Below, piece after piece: positions 1-9,646 of a DNA stretch of 64,000 nucleotides. Made by a program: the position numbers and the translations under genes. A model generated the notes under the pieces. It searched no databases. It worked only from the letters and a program-made list of their open reading frames with translations, and was not told the DNA's origin. Position 1 is the first letter of the stretch; every line of letters starts with the position of its first letter. The stretch comes from an uncultured Bacteroidales bacterium (GTDB lineage Bacteria > Bacteroidota > Bacteroidia > Bacteroidales > UBA932): positions 1 to 64,000 of the forward strand of contig CASEOO010000045.1 of assembly GCA_949289565.1 (NCBI GenBank). The letters run 5' to 3'.

Positions 1-1
1 A

Positions 2-358
2 ATGAAGAAAATCGAAGCAATCATCCGGCGGACGAGGTTCGAGGATGTAAAACAGGCATTGCTGGATGCCGACATCGAATGGTTTTCGTACTATGATGTA
101 CGCGGTGTGGGAAAGACCAGGGAAGGCCGCATCTATCGCGGTATCGTGTACGATACGAGTTCCATAGAGCGCATATTGCTTTCCGTCGTGGTCAGGAACA
201 AGAATGTGGAGAAGACTGTCAAGGCCATAGCGGAGGCGGCGCATACCGGAGAAATCGGCGACGGCCGCATCTTCGTTATCCCCGTGGAGGATGCGGTCCG
301 TATCAGAACCGGCGAACGCGGCGACATCGCGCTCTACAATGCGGAGCAGGAGAAATGA
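2..358 (+). CDS. glnB: PII-type nitrogen regulatory protein (GlnB/GlnK)
   Basis: 118-residue PII signal protein, a trimer that senses ATP/ADP and 2-oxoglutarate and controls ammonium uptake and assimilation. Visible landmarks are the N-terminal MKKIEAII strand, the T-loop apex YRGIVY with a tyrosine at residue 50, and the C-terminal PII signature TGEIGDGRIFVIP followed by IRTGE. The T-loop stem reads GVGKT where E. coli has GFGRQ, so the glutamine that helps bind Mg-ATP/2-oxoglutarate is a threonine, and the loop is one residue shorter; from memory this resembles the usual Bacteroidota form. The start ATG at base 2 gives a full-length family member, although the upstream region is outside the window. 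The adjacent ammonium transporter 71 bases downstream is the classic GlnK-AmtB arrangement, in which PII plugs the channel when ammonium is plentiful. Confidence 0.93.
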   Translation: MKKIEAIIRRTRFEDVKQALLDADIEWFSYYDVRGVGKTREGRIYRGIVYDTSSIERILLSVVVRNKNVEKTVKAIAEAAHTGEIGDGRIFVIPVEDAVRIRTGERGDIALYNAEQEK

Positions 359-429
359 TTTTCCTGAAGACGGCTGTTACCTGCGGCTGAAAGATATTTT
401 TATTTGACGAACTGTAAAACGAAAACAAA

Positions 430-1692
430 ATGACACATTTACTTATGATAGATACAGGCAATACTGCCTGGATGCTGACTTCCACCATGCTTGTCCTTCT
501 GATGAGCATCCCCGGCATCGCACTCTTTTACGGCGGTCTGGTCAGACAGAAAAACGTCCTGAGCATCATCATGCAGACCATCTTCCTGGTGGCCGTGGTG
601 AGCATCCTGTGGGTGGCCATCGGCTATACCTGGGTGTTCGACACGACTTTCGCCGAGAAAGGGCATCCTCTGGCTTTCCTTATCGGAGGCTTCGGAAAGG
701 CTTTCATGCATGGCATCACACTGGACACCGTCACGGCAGGAAATATCCCCGAACTCCTGTTCGCCATGTTCCAGTGCATGTTTGCAGTCATCACTCCGGC
801 ACTGATTCTCGGAGCTTTCGCCGAGAGGATCAAGTTCTCCGGGTACATAGTATTCATAGTCCTGTGGGTCATCCTGGCCTATTTCCCTATGGCGCACTGG
901 GTCTGGGGAGGCGGTTTCCTGCAGAAGATGGGAGCGATAGATTTTGCCGGAGGCACTGTGGTGCACATAAATGCGGGAATATCGGCTCTGGTCATGGCGA
1001 TAATGCTGGGGCAGAGGTCCGACTATAAGATCGGCCATCCTGTCACCCCGCACAATGTCACTTTCGTGTTCATGGGTACGGCTTTCCTTTGGCTCGGATG
1101 GTTCGGTTTCAATGCCGGAAGCGGGCTCTGTGCGGATGGCCTGGCGGCCAATGCCTTTATGGTTACGCATATCGCCACTGCGGCCGCGGCAGTGACCTGG
1201 ATGGCGATAGACTGGATATTCAACAAGAAGCCGACAGTCATCGGAAGCTGTACCGGAGCTGTGGCAGGGCTTGTCGCCATCACTCCTGCGGCTGGAAGCA
1301 CGGACTTGCTCGGAGCGTTCTGCATAGGCATAATTACCTCCATTATATGCTTCTGCATGGTAGCTGTAGTAAAGCCGAAACTCAGATATGACGACTCACT
1401 CGATGCATTCGGAGTGCATGGAATAGGCGGTATAGTAGGCTCAGTGCTGACCGGGGTATTCGCCACGCGTCTCGTGACAGGCGAGTCCGGCGTCCAGGGC
1501 GCCCTCTACGGAGACTGGCATCAGTTAGCCGTACAGCTTATCGCGACAGTCTTCGCTATAGCTTTCAGCGCTGTCATCACCTTCGTGCTGTTCAAGGCAG
1601 TGGATGCAACCGTCGGCCTGCGTGTGGACAAGAGGGTGGAGGAAGAAGGACTCGACATCTACGAGCACGGTGAGTCTGCCTATAACAGATAA
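430..1692 (+). CDS. amtB: Ammonium transporter AmtB
   Basis: 420-residue Amt/Rh-family ammonium channel of the inner membrane, with about eleven hydrophobic segments. The family's twin pore histidines are recognisable: H179 in VVHINAG and H330 in GVHGIGG. The N-terminus begins in the first membrane helix region (GNTAWML) without a long signal peptide, and FYGGLVRQKN is the usual first-loop motif. The short hydrophilic C-terminal tail (residues about 395-420) is the part that in homologues contacts PII. It is probably co-transcribed with the PII gene 71 bases upstream, since no clear promoter is seen between them. It works with the glutamate synthase and asparagine synthetase genes that follow on the opposite strand. 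Confidence 0.96.
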   Translation: MTHLLMIDTGNTAWMLTSTMLVLLMSIPGIALFYGGLVRQKNVLSIIMQTIFLVAVVSILWVAIGYTWVFDTTFAEKGHPLAFLIGGFGKAFMHGITLDTVTAGNIPELLFAMFQCMFAVITPALILGAFAERIKFSGYIVFIVLWVILAYFPMAHWVWGGGFLQKMGAIDFAGGTVVHINAGISALVMAIMLGQRSDYKIGHPVTPHNVTFVFMGTAFLWLGWFGFNAGSGLCADGLAANAFMVTHIATAAAAVTWMAIDWIFNKKPTVIGSCTGAVAGLVAITPAAGSTDLLGAFCIGIITSIICFCMVAVVKPKLRYDDSLDAFGVHGIGGIVGSVLTGVFATRLVTGESGVQGALYGDWHQLAVQLIATVFAIAFSAVITFVLFKAVDATVGLRVDKRVEEEGLDIYEHGESAYNR

Positions 1693-1718
1693 GAGGGGAT
1701 TCAGGACAAATATTAACG

Positions 1719-1767
1719 TCGGTCCGATGAAGTCTCTGGCATTTGACAGAACACTTCATCGGACCGA
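1719..1767. other. Perfect 15-bp inverted repeat between amtB and asnB
   Basis: Arms 1719-1733 (TCGGTCCGATGAAGT) and 1753-1767 are exact reverse complements with a 19-base loop. It lies between the convergent genes amtB and asnB, so a terminator role is possible, but neither side has a clean T-run. A regulatory or element-derived origin cannot be excluded. The rest of 1693-1961 holds no convincing gene. It does contain a 12-base direct repeat AATTCTCAAATC at 1863-1874 and 1885-1896, 22 bases apart. Confidence 0.6.
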
Positions 1768-1961
1768 TGTTGTTGTATGTTTGGTTCAAATATCTTCGGA
1801 ATCGAGTTGTATTGATGCCATTTGTACATAAGTTGCTTATTTTCATAGCAAAATATATACATAATTCTCAAATCAGTTTTGCAAAATTCTCAAATCTTCT
1901 CGATTTTCGGGCCATTTCAAACGGAATTGCGGCCGCGGCCGGGAAATCTGCCGCTGTGCCG

Positions 1962-3626
1962 TTAATATGCCTGGTCATGCACTCCGGAAACGGCACGGCC
2001 GCTCGGATCGTTCTTTCCTGTGAAAGATGCGTCCCATGCCAGGGCCTCGGCTGTGGAGCAGGCCACGCTCGGGACACTCGGCACGCTGAGGGCTGCGCTT
2101 TCGCTCGGAAAATGTTCTTCGAAGATGCTGCGGTAGAAATATTCTTCCTTGTTCCGTGGCGGATTTACCGGAAATCTTTCGGCGGCATGTGCCATCTGCT
2201 CATCGGACACGGCTTTTGAGGTCATTTCTTTCAGCGTATCTATCCAGCTGTAGCCGACCCCGTCGCTGAACTGTTCCTTCTGCCTCCATACTATCGCTTC
2301 AGGAAGCATGTCGGAAAACGCATCTCTCAGTATCTTCTTCTCGATGGTCTTTCCGGGGCACATCTTGGCTGCCGGATTCAGACGCATCGCCGTATCCAGA
2401 AACTCCTTGTCGAGGAACGGGACGCGTCCTTCCACACCCCATGCCGACAGGGATTTGTTCGCCCTCAGACAGTCGTACAGATGCAGTTTCGAGAGCTTCC
2501 GCACGGTTTCTTCATGGAATGCGCGGGCATCCGGGGCCTTATGGAAATACAGATAGCCTCCGAACACTTCGTCCGCCCCTTCTCCGCTCAGCACCATCTT
2601 GATACCCATCGATTTGATGACCCTGGCCAGCAGATACATCGGAGTCGAGGCCCGCACCGTGGTCACATCATAGGTTTCTATATGATATATGACATCCCGC
2701 AGGGCATCCAGACCTTCCTGTATGGTATAGTTTATTTCATGATGTACAGTTCCGATATGGTCAGCCACCATCTTCGCCTTTGACAGGTCAGGAGCGCCTT
2801 TCAGGCCGATGGCGAAACTGTGGAGCTGAGGCCACCATGCTTCGTTCCTGTCTCCTGATTCGATACGGCGTGACGCGAATTTCTTCGCTACGGCTGAGAT
2901 GATGGAACTGTCCAGACCTCCAGAAAGCAGGACTCCGTAGGGCACATCGCTCATCAGCTGGCGTTTTACGGCGGATTCGAGCGCATTTCTCAGCCCGGCA
3001 GGGTCGGCTGCGTTTTCCCTTACATTGTCGTAATCCTCCCAGTCTCTTCTGTACCAACGCTTCATCACGCCTTCGCTTCCGATGAAACAATGCCCCGGCA
3101 GAAATGGTTCGTAGCTCTCGCAGATTCCTTCGAGCGCCTTCAGTTCGCTGGCGCAATAAATTTTTCCTTCCCGGTCCCGTCCTATATACAGAGGTATGAC
3201 GCCTATCGGATCGCGGGCTATGAGGAAGTCGTCTTTTTCTTCATCGTACAATGCGAATGCGAAGATCCCGTTCAGGTCTTCCAGGAATCCTGCGCCTTTT
3301 TCCCGGTACAATGCCAATATGACTTCGCAGTCGCTTCCTGTAGCGAAGCTGTATTTGCCGGCAAATTCCCTGCGGATTTCCTGGTGGTTGTATATTTCGC
3401 CGTTTACGGCCAATACCTGTTTCCGGTCAGGGGAGAAGAGCGGCTGTCCGCCGCTGGCCGGGTCCACGATGGACAGTCGTTCATGAGCCAGAACCGCCGA
3501 TTTCCCGACATATATCCCGCTCCAGTCCGGCCCTCTGTGTCTGATTTTCCTTGACATGGTCAGAGCAGTGCTTCTGAATCTCTCAGAATCGCCCTTTATA
3601 TTGAATATCGCTGCTATTCCGCACAT
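1962..3626 (-). CDS. asnB: Asparagine synthetase B (glutamine-hydrolysing)
   Basis: 554-residue class II glutamine amidotransferase that makes asparagine from aspartate, glutamine and ATP. The start is fixed by the N-terminal MCGIAAIF, because Cys2 becomes the catalytic nucleophile after methionine removal. The glutaminase domain covers about residues 1-200 (RHRGPD, NGEIYNH, ARDPIGVIPLY). The synthetase domain carries the PP-loop SGGLDSS and the later GEGADEVFGGY motif, which fit AsnB well. The last 40 or so residues are low-complexity (repeated SVPSV) and not part of the conserved fold. It is the last gene of a minus-strand group gltB-gltD-asnB, 74 bases after gltD. No convincing -7 box is seen in that gap, so read-through is likely. 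Confidence 0.95.
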   Translation of the reverse strand: MCGIAAIFNIKGDSERFRSTALTMSRKIRHRGPDWSGIYVGKSAVLAHERLSIVDPASGGQPLFSPDRKQVLAVNGEIYNHQEIRREFAGKYSFATGSDCEVILALYREKGAGFLEDLNGIFAFALYDEEKDDFLIARDPIGVIPLYIGRDREGKIYCASELKALEGICESYEPFLPGHCFIGSEGVMKRWYRRDWEDYDNVRENAADPAGLRNALESAVKRQLMSDVPYGVLLSGGLDSSIISAVAKKFASRRIESGDRNEAWWPQLHSFAIGLKGAPDLSKAKMVADHIGTVHHEINYTIQEGLDALRDVIYHIETYDVTTVRASTPMYLLARVIKSMGIKMVLSGEGADEVFGGYLYFHKAPDARAFHEETVRKLSKLHLYDCLRANKSLSAWGVEGRVPFLDKEFLDTAMRLNPAAKMCPGKTIEKKILRDAFSDMLPEAIVWRQKEQFSDGVGYSWIDTLKEMTSKAVSDEQMAHAAERFPVNPPRNKEEYFYRSIFEEHFPSESAALSVPSVPSVACSTAEALAWDASFTGKNDPSGRAVSGVHDQAY

Positions 3627-3700
3627 AATATTACGAGTTGTTTCCGGTTTTTATTTCAAGATGCCGGACAGCATTCCCATACTTACGTTGCTGTCATCCA

Positions 3701-5047
3701 TCATAAGCCATTGATATAAGCATCGATGTCGGCTGCGGCCTGGCGGCCGGAGGCGATGCATTTGACCACAAGGCTCGCTCCGGTGGCGGCATCCCCGGCT
3801 ATGAATGCATTGCCCGGCAGGGCAGGGTGAACCGGTTTCAGGAAACCCATTGCTATCAGGACCATGTCAGCCTTGATGATTTCCTTTTTACCTGTGGATT
3901 TCATCATTGGCCGGCCTCCGTCGGGAGCCGGCTCCCATATCACTTCTTCCACTTCCGCTCCGGTGACATTTCCCTGGCTGTTTCCGATGAATCTGAGGGT
4001 GTTCAGACACCATTTCCTGATACAGCCTTCTTCATGGCTGCTGCTGGTTTTCAGCACCACCGGCCATTGTGGCCACGGGGTGGCAGGATTTTCTCCTACA
4101 GGAGGTTTCGGCATGATTTCTATCTGAGTCACGCTTGCGGCCCCTTGCCTGATGCTTGTCCCTATGCAGTCGCTGCCGGTGTCGCCGCCTCCGATGACCA
4201 GCACTTTTTTCCCTTTCGCGCTGATTCTGTTTTCTTTGGAGAATGTCTGTCCGGCAAGTACCCGGTTCTGCTGGGAGAGCATTTCCATGGCCAGGTAGAT
4301 TCCTTTCAGTTCCCGTCCGGGTATGTTGAGGTCTCTGGCTTGAGGCGTCCCGGTGCAGATGCAATATGCATCGAAACCTTCGGGCAGGTTTTGCAGGTCG
4401 ATTTCCGATTTCGTCTTGAAGACAATTCCCTCGGCTTCCATGACGGCGAGCCTCCTGTCGATGATGGCCTTGTTCAGTTTGAAATTCGGAATGCCGAAGC
4501 GCAGAAGTCCTCCGATGTATTCGTCCTTTTCGAAGACTGTGACATCGCAGCCCCTCCTGTTCAGCTGGTTGGCCGCGGCCAGGCCGGCAGGACCGGAGCC
4601 GATGACAGCCGCTTTTCTGCCGTTTCTCTGCCAAATTTGCGGTTTGACGTATCCTTCACGGAAGGCGGCTTCTATGACGGCGGCTTCATCTTCGCGGACT
4701 GTCACCGGAGCGTCGATGGTCAGTTTCAGGACGCAGCTTTTCTCACACAGTGCCGGACATATCCTGCCTGTGAATTCCGGAAAGTCGTTTGTGAGCGACA
4801 ATATTTCGTAGGCTTCTTTCCATCTTCCGTGATACATGGCATCCTGGAATTCAGGCGGCCTGTTTCCGAGCGGACAGGCCCAGTGGCAGAAAGGCACGCC
4901 GCAGTCCATGCATCTGGAGGCCTGGAGTTTCCTGTCGCTGGTGTTCAGGGTCTGCTCGACTTCCCCGAAATCAAGTATGCGGTCATGTATCGGACGGTAG
5001 CCGGCTTCCTGCCGCGGTACCGTCATGAATGCTTTAGGGTTTCCCAT
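3701..5047 (-). CDS. gltD: Glutamate synthase small subunit (GltD)
   Basis: 448-residue NADPH-dependent FeS flavoprotein that passes electrons to GltB in the GOGAT reaction. The N-terminal cysteine clusters CMDCGVPFCHWACP and CPALCEKSC match the FeS-binding fold of this family. GSGPAGLAAA (about residue 150) is the FAD-binding dinucleotide fold and IGGGDTGSDC is the NADPH-binding one. The C-terminal AGDAATGASLVV is the expected second FAD contact. The stretch between the conserved MGF and that AGD motif is only 14 residues, clearly shorter than the roughly 40 I expect from E. coli-type GltD. The reading frame is intact, so this is a natural contraction or lineage form. It is encoded 56 bases after gltB in the same direction. 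Confidence 0.94.
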   Translation of the reverse strand: MGNPKAFMTVPRQEAGYRPIHDRILDFGEVEQTLNTSDRKLQASRCMDCGVPFCHWACPLGNRPPEFQDAMYHGRWKEAYEILSLTNDFPEFTGRICPALCEKSCVLKLTIDAPVTVREDEAAVIEAAFREGYVKPQIWQRNGRKAAVIGSGPAGLAAANQLNRRGCDVTVFEKDEYIGGLLRFGIPNFKLNKAIIDRRLAVMEAEGIVFKTKSEIDLQNLPEGFDAYCICTGTPQARDLNIPGRELKGIYLAMEMLSQQNRVLAGQTFSKENRISAKGKKVLVIGGGDTGSDCIGTSIRQGAASVTQIEIMPKPPVGENPATPWPQWPVVLKTSSSHEEGCIRKWCLNTLRFIGNSQGNVTGAEVEEVIWEPAPDGGRPMMKSTGKKEIIKADMVLIAMGFLKPVHPALPGNAFIAGDAATGASLVVKCIASGRQAAADIDAYINGL

Positions 5048-5103
5048 AATTTTCGTTTTAACTTAACGTCAGTCCGAAGAATATTCTGAAAGAAAAAACA
5101 GTC

Positions 5104-8100
5104 TCAGTAGTCTCTCTGGACTTCGGCGATTTTTTGCTGCAGTTTTTTCATCTGCTCTTCTGCGAGCACTCTCTTGTATTCGATAGGTGTCACCTGTATA
5201 AACTCATCAGCGTATCTGTTCCAGTCATCCAGCATTTTTCTGGCGAGCTGCGAGCCGGTGTAGAGGTAGTGCTGTCTGATGAGTTCGTGCAGTTCCTTCC
5301 GTGAAGACGAGTCTTCGAGCAGCGAGAGTTCCACCATCTCCATGTTGCAGAAATAGTCGAATTTTCCATCCGGATCCCAGACGTATGCCAGGCCTCCGCT
5401 CATGCCCGCAGCGAAGTTCCTGCCGGTTTCGCCGAGGACCGCCACTCTGCCTCCGGTCATATATTCGCAGCAGTGGTCTCCTGCTCCTTCGACCACTGCA
5501 ATGGCCCCGGAATTCCTGACTGCAAAGCGTTCGCCTGCGCGTCCGTTGATGTAGACTTCTCCGCTGGTGGCTCCATAAAGCAGGGTGTTTCCGGCTATGG
5601 TGTTTTTCTCTGCATCGAAGTCGCTTCTGACAGGAGGACGTACCGATATCCGGCCTCCGCTCAGACCCTTTCCCAGGTAGTCGTTCGCTTCGCCTTCGAG
5701 TCTGAAACTGATACCATGGGCGAGGAAAGCTCCGAAGCTCTGTCCGGCCGATCCCTTGAACTTGATTTCTATGGTGTCGTCCGGAAGTCCGGCTTCTCCG
5801 TATCTTGAGGCGATGACACCTGAAAGCATTGCGCCGACGGCGCGGTCAGTGTTGGCGACGGCATATTCGAGGGATATTTCCTTTTTCTTTTCTATGGCAT
5901 CGCCGGCGGCCTTGATGATTTCAGTGTCGCGTACATTCCAGATATCGTGTACTTGTTCCGTGACTTTGTGCAGGGCGCATTCTCTGCTTGGCGGACAGAG
6001 TATCCTGGTGAAATCCAGTTTGGCCGCCTTTGTACCTTCCGGTGCTGGCTCTGTCTCAATGAGATCAGTCCTGCCCACTATGTCATCCAGTTTGCGGAAG
6101 CCCATCTCGGCCAGATATTCACGGACTTCCTGCGCCAGGAACATGAAATAGTTCACGACGTATCTGTAGTGTCCTCTGAAGTGTTTCCTGAGTTCAGGAT
6201 TCTGGGTGGCAACTCCTACCGGGCAGGTGTTCGAGTGGCATTTGCGCATCATTACGCAGCCGAGCACTATCAGCGCCGTGGTCCCGAATGCGAATTCTTC
6301 AGCTCCGAGCAAGGCCATGGAAATCACGTCTTTCCCGGTCTTGAGCTGTCCGTCGGTCTGCAGCCGCACCTGTCCTCTGAGTCCATTCAGCACCAGGGTC
6401 TGCTGGGTCTCGCTCAGTCCGATTTCAGGCGAAATACCTGCATATCTCATGGATGAGGCCGGCGATGCACCTGTTCCTCCTTCGGCCCCGGATATGACTA
6501 TGATGTCAGCCTTGGCCTTGGCGACACCTGCGGCTATGGTCCCGACTCCGCTTTCCGATACGAGCTTCACGCTGATCATGGCCTTGGGATTCACGTTTTT
6601 CAGGTCGAATATCAGCTGTGCGAGGTCTTCGATGGAGTAAATGTCGTGGTGAGGCGGAGGCGAAATCAGGGATATCCCTGGGATCGAATGTCTGGTCCTG
6701 GCTATGATTTCGTCCACCTTGAACCCTGGAAGTTGGCCTCCTTCTCCCGGTTTCGCTCCCTGGGCTACCTTGATCTGGATTTCTTCGGCATTCACCAGAT
6801 ACTCCGCAGTCACGCCGAAACGGCCTGACGCTATCTGCTTGGTCTTGCTGTTCAGGGATATGCCGTCTTCTGTTCCTGAAAATCTGCAGCTGTCCTCTCC
6901 TCCTTCACCGGTATTGCTTCTGGCGCCGAGACTGTTCATGGCTAAGGCGAGGGCTTCGTGGGCTTCCTTGCTGATGGCTCCGAAAGACATGGCTCCGGTC
7001 ACGAAGTGCTTCACGATGTTTTCTGCAGGCTCCACTTCCTCTATAGGGATGGGGTTTTTCCTGAATCTGAAAAAGTCTCTCAGAAAAACAGGGGATGCCT
7101 TTTCATCGGCCAGACGTGAGAACTCCTTGAATTTTTCGTAGCTGCCTGTCCGCGTGGCGAGCTGGAGGGCGCTGATGGTTTCCGGATTCCATGCATGCTT
7201 TTCTCCGTCTTTCCTGTATGAGAACTGTCCGATATGCGGAAGGATTCCGAGCGGAGCGTCCGGTTTGAATCCGCTGTCATGGAATCTGATGCAGTCGGCG
7301 GCTATTTCCTTGAGACCTATTCCTCCTATGGTGGAGACAGGGGTATGGAAATATGTCCTGAGCAGATCCTCTCCCAAACCGACGGCTTCAAATATCTTCG
7401 CTCCGCGGTAGGACCTGATGGTGCTTATGCCCATCTTGCTCATGATTTTGTACAGACCTTTGCAGATGGCTTTGATGTAATTCTTCTCTGCGGTTTCGTA
7501 GTTCATCTGTATCCTTTCCGTCTTCACGAGACTGTCCAGTACGGCGAAGGCCATGTACGGGTTGATGGCGCTGGCTCCATAGCCCATCAGCAGGGCGGCG
7601 TGCATCACTTCGCGTATTTCCCCGCTTTCCACTATAAGGGCTGTCTGCACCCGTTTCTGGACTGAAATCAGATAGTGGTGTACAGCGCTTACAGCCAGCA
7701 ATGAAGGTATGGCGGCATGCTCAGCATCTACTCCACGGTCTGAAAGTATGATGTAGTTGACGCCGTCGTCTACTGACTGCTCCGCCTGCCTGCAGAGATT
7801 CCCGAGAGCTTCCTGCAGCCCTGACATGCCTCCCGATACATTGAAGGTCATCGGCAGCTTGACTGTCTTGAATCCTTTGTACCGGATATTGCACAATATG
7901 TCCAGCTGTGTGTTTGTCAGCACCGGGTGGGGAAGCCTGACCATCTTGCAGTGCTTTTCGTCAGGCATGAGAATCTGTATGCCTACCGCACCTATATATT
8001 CTGTCAGCGACATCACAAGTTCTTCGCGGATCGGATCGATGGCCGGATTCGTGACCTGGGCGAACTGCTGTCTGAAATAATTGAACAGCAGCTGCGGCTT

Positions 8101-9621
8101 TTCCGAAAGAATGGCCAGAGGGGTGTCGTTTCCCATGGAGGCGACAGGTTCGGAGCCGTTCGTGCACATCGGCATGATGATTCTTTCGATGTCTTCTCTG
8201 GTGAATCCGAAGTTTCTCAGAAGTATGTCGTAGTTTTCCACTCCGTTTTCCACTTTCCGCCCGCTTTTGAGAGTGTCCAGCTCTATTCTGTTCGCCGACA
8301 GCCATTGCCTGTATGGCCTGGCCGAGGCCAATTCCTGTTTCAGTTCGGCATCATAGTGTATCTTTCCTTCCTGCGTGTCCACAATCAGCATCTTTCCTGG
8401 CTGCAGACGTCCTTTTTCCAGTATCTCGTTCGGCTCGAAACTTATGACTCCGGCTTCGCTCGCCACGACCATCATTCCTGTCTTGGTGATCAGATATCTG
8501 GCCGGGCGCAGCCCGTTCCTGTCCAGCATCCCGCCAGCATACCGTCCGTCGGTGAACAGCAGGGCGGCAGGCCCGTCCCATGGCTCCATCAGTATCGAAT
8601 GGTATTCATAGAAGGCTTTCAGGTCTTCGCTGATAGGGTTTTTGTCATTGAAAGACTCAGGTACGAGCATTGCCATGGCATGAGGAAGGCTCATGCCTGA
8701 CATCATGAAGAATTCCAGGACATTGTCCAGGGATGCACTGTCGCTCATTCCCGGCTGGATTATTGGCCGGATGGCCTTTATGTCAGGGATTTCAGGTGTG
8801 GCGAGGACGCTTTCACGAGCTTCCATCCAGGCGCGGTTTCCTCTGATGGTGTTTATCTCTCCATTGTGCGCCAGCACTCTGAACGGCTGGGCGAGACTCC
8901 ATGTCGGGAATGTGTTCGTGCTGAATCTGGAATGCACGAGGGCGATTCCGCTGGTGAAATACGGCTGAGAGAGGTCTGGAAAGTATTCCCGGACCTGCGT
9001 GGATGAGAGCATCCCTTTATATACTATGGTCCGGCTCGACAGGGAGACCATATAGAAGTCCTTGTCATTCACCCGTTTCTCGATTTTCTTGCGGATGATG
9101 TAGAGTTTCCTTTCGAAATTCTCTCCGGCTGTATGGCCAGTGATGAAGACCTGCCTGATATCCGGTTCGCTTTCGAGTGCATCTTTCCCGAGGATGCCGC
9201 TGTTCACAGGCACGGCTCTCATGTGCATCAGCGAGAGCCCCTCTCTCTCGGTCTCTTCTATGATGATGCTGTAGATTTCCTCCTGCCGTTTCGGGTCTTT
9301 GGGCAGAAAGACGAGCCCTGTCCCGTATTTCCCTTTTTCAGGGACGGGTATTCCCTGCAGAAGAATGAATTCGTGAGGGATCTGGAGCATGATTCCCGCT
9401 CCGTCACCTGTCTTGTTGTCAGCGCCTTCAGCCCCTCTGTGCTTCATGTTTTCCAGCACTTTCAAGGCAGAGTCCACCAGTTCGTGCGATTTGTCTCCGT
9501 GGATGTTCACGAGCATGCCTACTCCGCACGCGTCGTGTTCGTGGCCCGGGTCGTACAGGCCTTTTCTCATAGTCATATCCATAGTCGTGTCTGTCAAGTT
9601 CCTGAGAAGATTCCGTGTCAT
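5104..9621 (-). CDS. gltB: Glutamate synthase large subunit (GltB)
   Basis: 1505-residue GOGAT alpha subunit that converts glutamine plus 2-oxoglutarate to two glutamates. The glutaminase nucleophile is the Cys of HDACGVGML; 31 residues precede it with the start used here, and these would be removed on maturation. In-frame ATGs at codons 14, 16 and 18 are alternative starts. The central and FMN domains are evident, including GEGGEDS, PGEGGQLPG and the 3Fe-4S signature CVMMRKCHSNTC. The C-terminal GXGXG beta-helix region is also complete, so the full set of domains is present and uninterrupted. The length matches the family. A TAAATTTG -7 box lies 26 bases upstream of the first ATG. gltD and asnB follow in the same direction. 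Confidence 0.97.
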   Translation of the reverse strand: MTRNLLRNLTDTTMDMTMRKGLYDPGHEHDACGVGMLVNIHGDKSHELVDSALKVLENMKHRGAEGADNKTGDGAGIMLQIPHEFILLQGIPVPEKGKYGTGLVFLPKDPKRQEEIYSIIIEETEREGLSLMHMRAVPVNSGILGKDALESEPDIRQVFITGHTAGENFERKLYIIRKKIEKRVNDKDFYMVSLSSRTIVYKGMLSSTQVREYFPDLSQPYFTSGIALVHSRFSTNTFPTWSLAQPFRVLAHNGEINTIRGNRAWMEARESVLATPEIPDIKAIRPIIQPGMSDSASLDNVLEFFMMSGMSLPHAMAMLVPESFNDKNPISEDLKAFYEYHSILMEPWDGPAALLFTDGRYAGGMLDRNGLRPARYLITKTGMMVVASEAGVISFEPNEILEKGRLQPGKMLIVDTQEGKIHYDAELKQELASARPYRQWLSANRIELDTLKSGRKVENGVENYDILLRNFGFTREDIERIIMPMCTNGSEPVASMGNDTPLAILSEKPQLLFNYFRQQFAQVTNPAIDPIREELVMSLTEYIGAVGIQILMPDEKHCKMVRLPHPVLTNTQLDILCNIRYKGFKTVKLPMTFNVSGGMSGLQEALGNLCRQAEQSVDDGVNYIILSDRGVDAEHAAIPSLLAVSAVHHYLISVQKRVQTALIVESGEIREVMHAALLMGYGASAINPYMAFAVLDSLVKTERIQMNYETAEKNYIKAICKGLYKIMSKMGISTIRSYRGAKIFEAVGLGEDLLRTYFHTPVSTIGGIGLKEIAADCIRFHDSGFKPDAPLGILPHIGQFSYRKDGEKHAWNPETISALQLATRTGSYEKFKEFSRLADEKASPVFLRDFFRFRKNPIPIEEVEPAENIVKHFVTGAMSFGAISKEAHEALALAMNSLGARSNTGEGGEDSCRFSGTEDGISLNSKTKQIASGRFGVTAEYLVNAEEIQIKVAQGAKPGEGGQLPGFKVDEIIARTRHSIPGISLISPPPHHDIYSIEDLAQLIFDLKNVNPKAMISVKLVSESGVGTIAAGVAKAKADIIVISGAEGGTGASPASSMRYAGISPEIGLSETQQTLVLNGLRGQVRLQTDGQLKTGKDVISMALLGAEEFAFGTTALIVLGCVMMRKCHSNTCPVGVATQNPELRKHFRGHYRYVVNYFMFLAQEVREYLAEMGFRKLDDIVGRTDLIETEPAPEGTKAAKLDFTRILCPPSRECALHKVTEQVHDIWNVRDTEIIKAAGDAIEKKKEISLEYAVANTDRAVGAMLSGVIASRYGEAGLPDDTIEIKFKGSAGQSFGAFLAHGISFRLEGEANDYLGKGLSGGRISVRPPVRSDFDAEKNTIAGNTLLYGATSGEVYINGRAGERFAVRNSGAIAVVEGAGDHCCEYMTGGRVAVLGETGRNFAAGMSGGLAYVWDPDGKFDYFCNMEMVELSLLEDSSSRKELHELIRQHYLYTGSQLARKMLDDWNRYADEFIQVTPIEYKRVLAEEQMKKLQQKIAEVQRDY

Positions 9622-9646
9622 TCGGGGATGGAATCCTCAGTCAATA

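Noticed and set aside
1592..1846. 84-residue minus-strand frame starting MKISNLCTNGINTTRF
   Set aside because: It runs antisense into the end of amtB and through the perfect hairpin, has low-complexity Cys/Arg/Pro-rich sequence at its end, and resembles no family I can name. It may be an element remnant but is not supported as a gene.
1863..1896. AATTCTCAAATC direct repeat as an IS end or attachment site
   Set aside because: Only two 12-base copies in AT-rich sequence, with no transposase or integrase nearby. Chance is a sufficient explanation.
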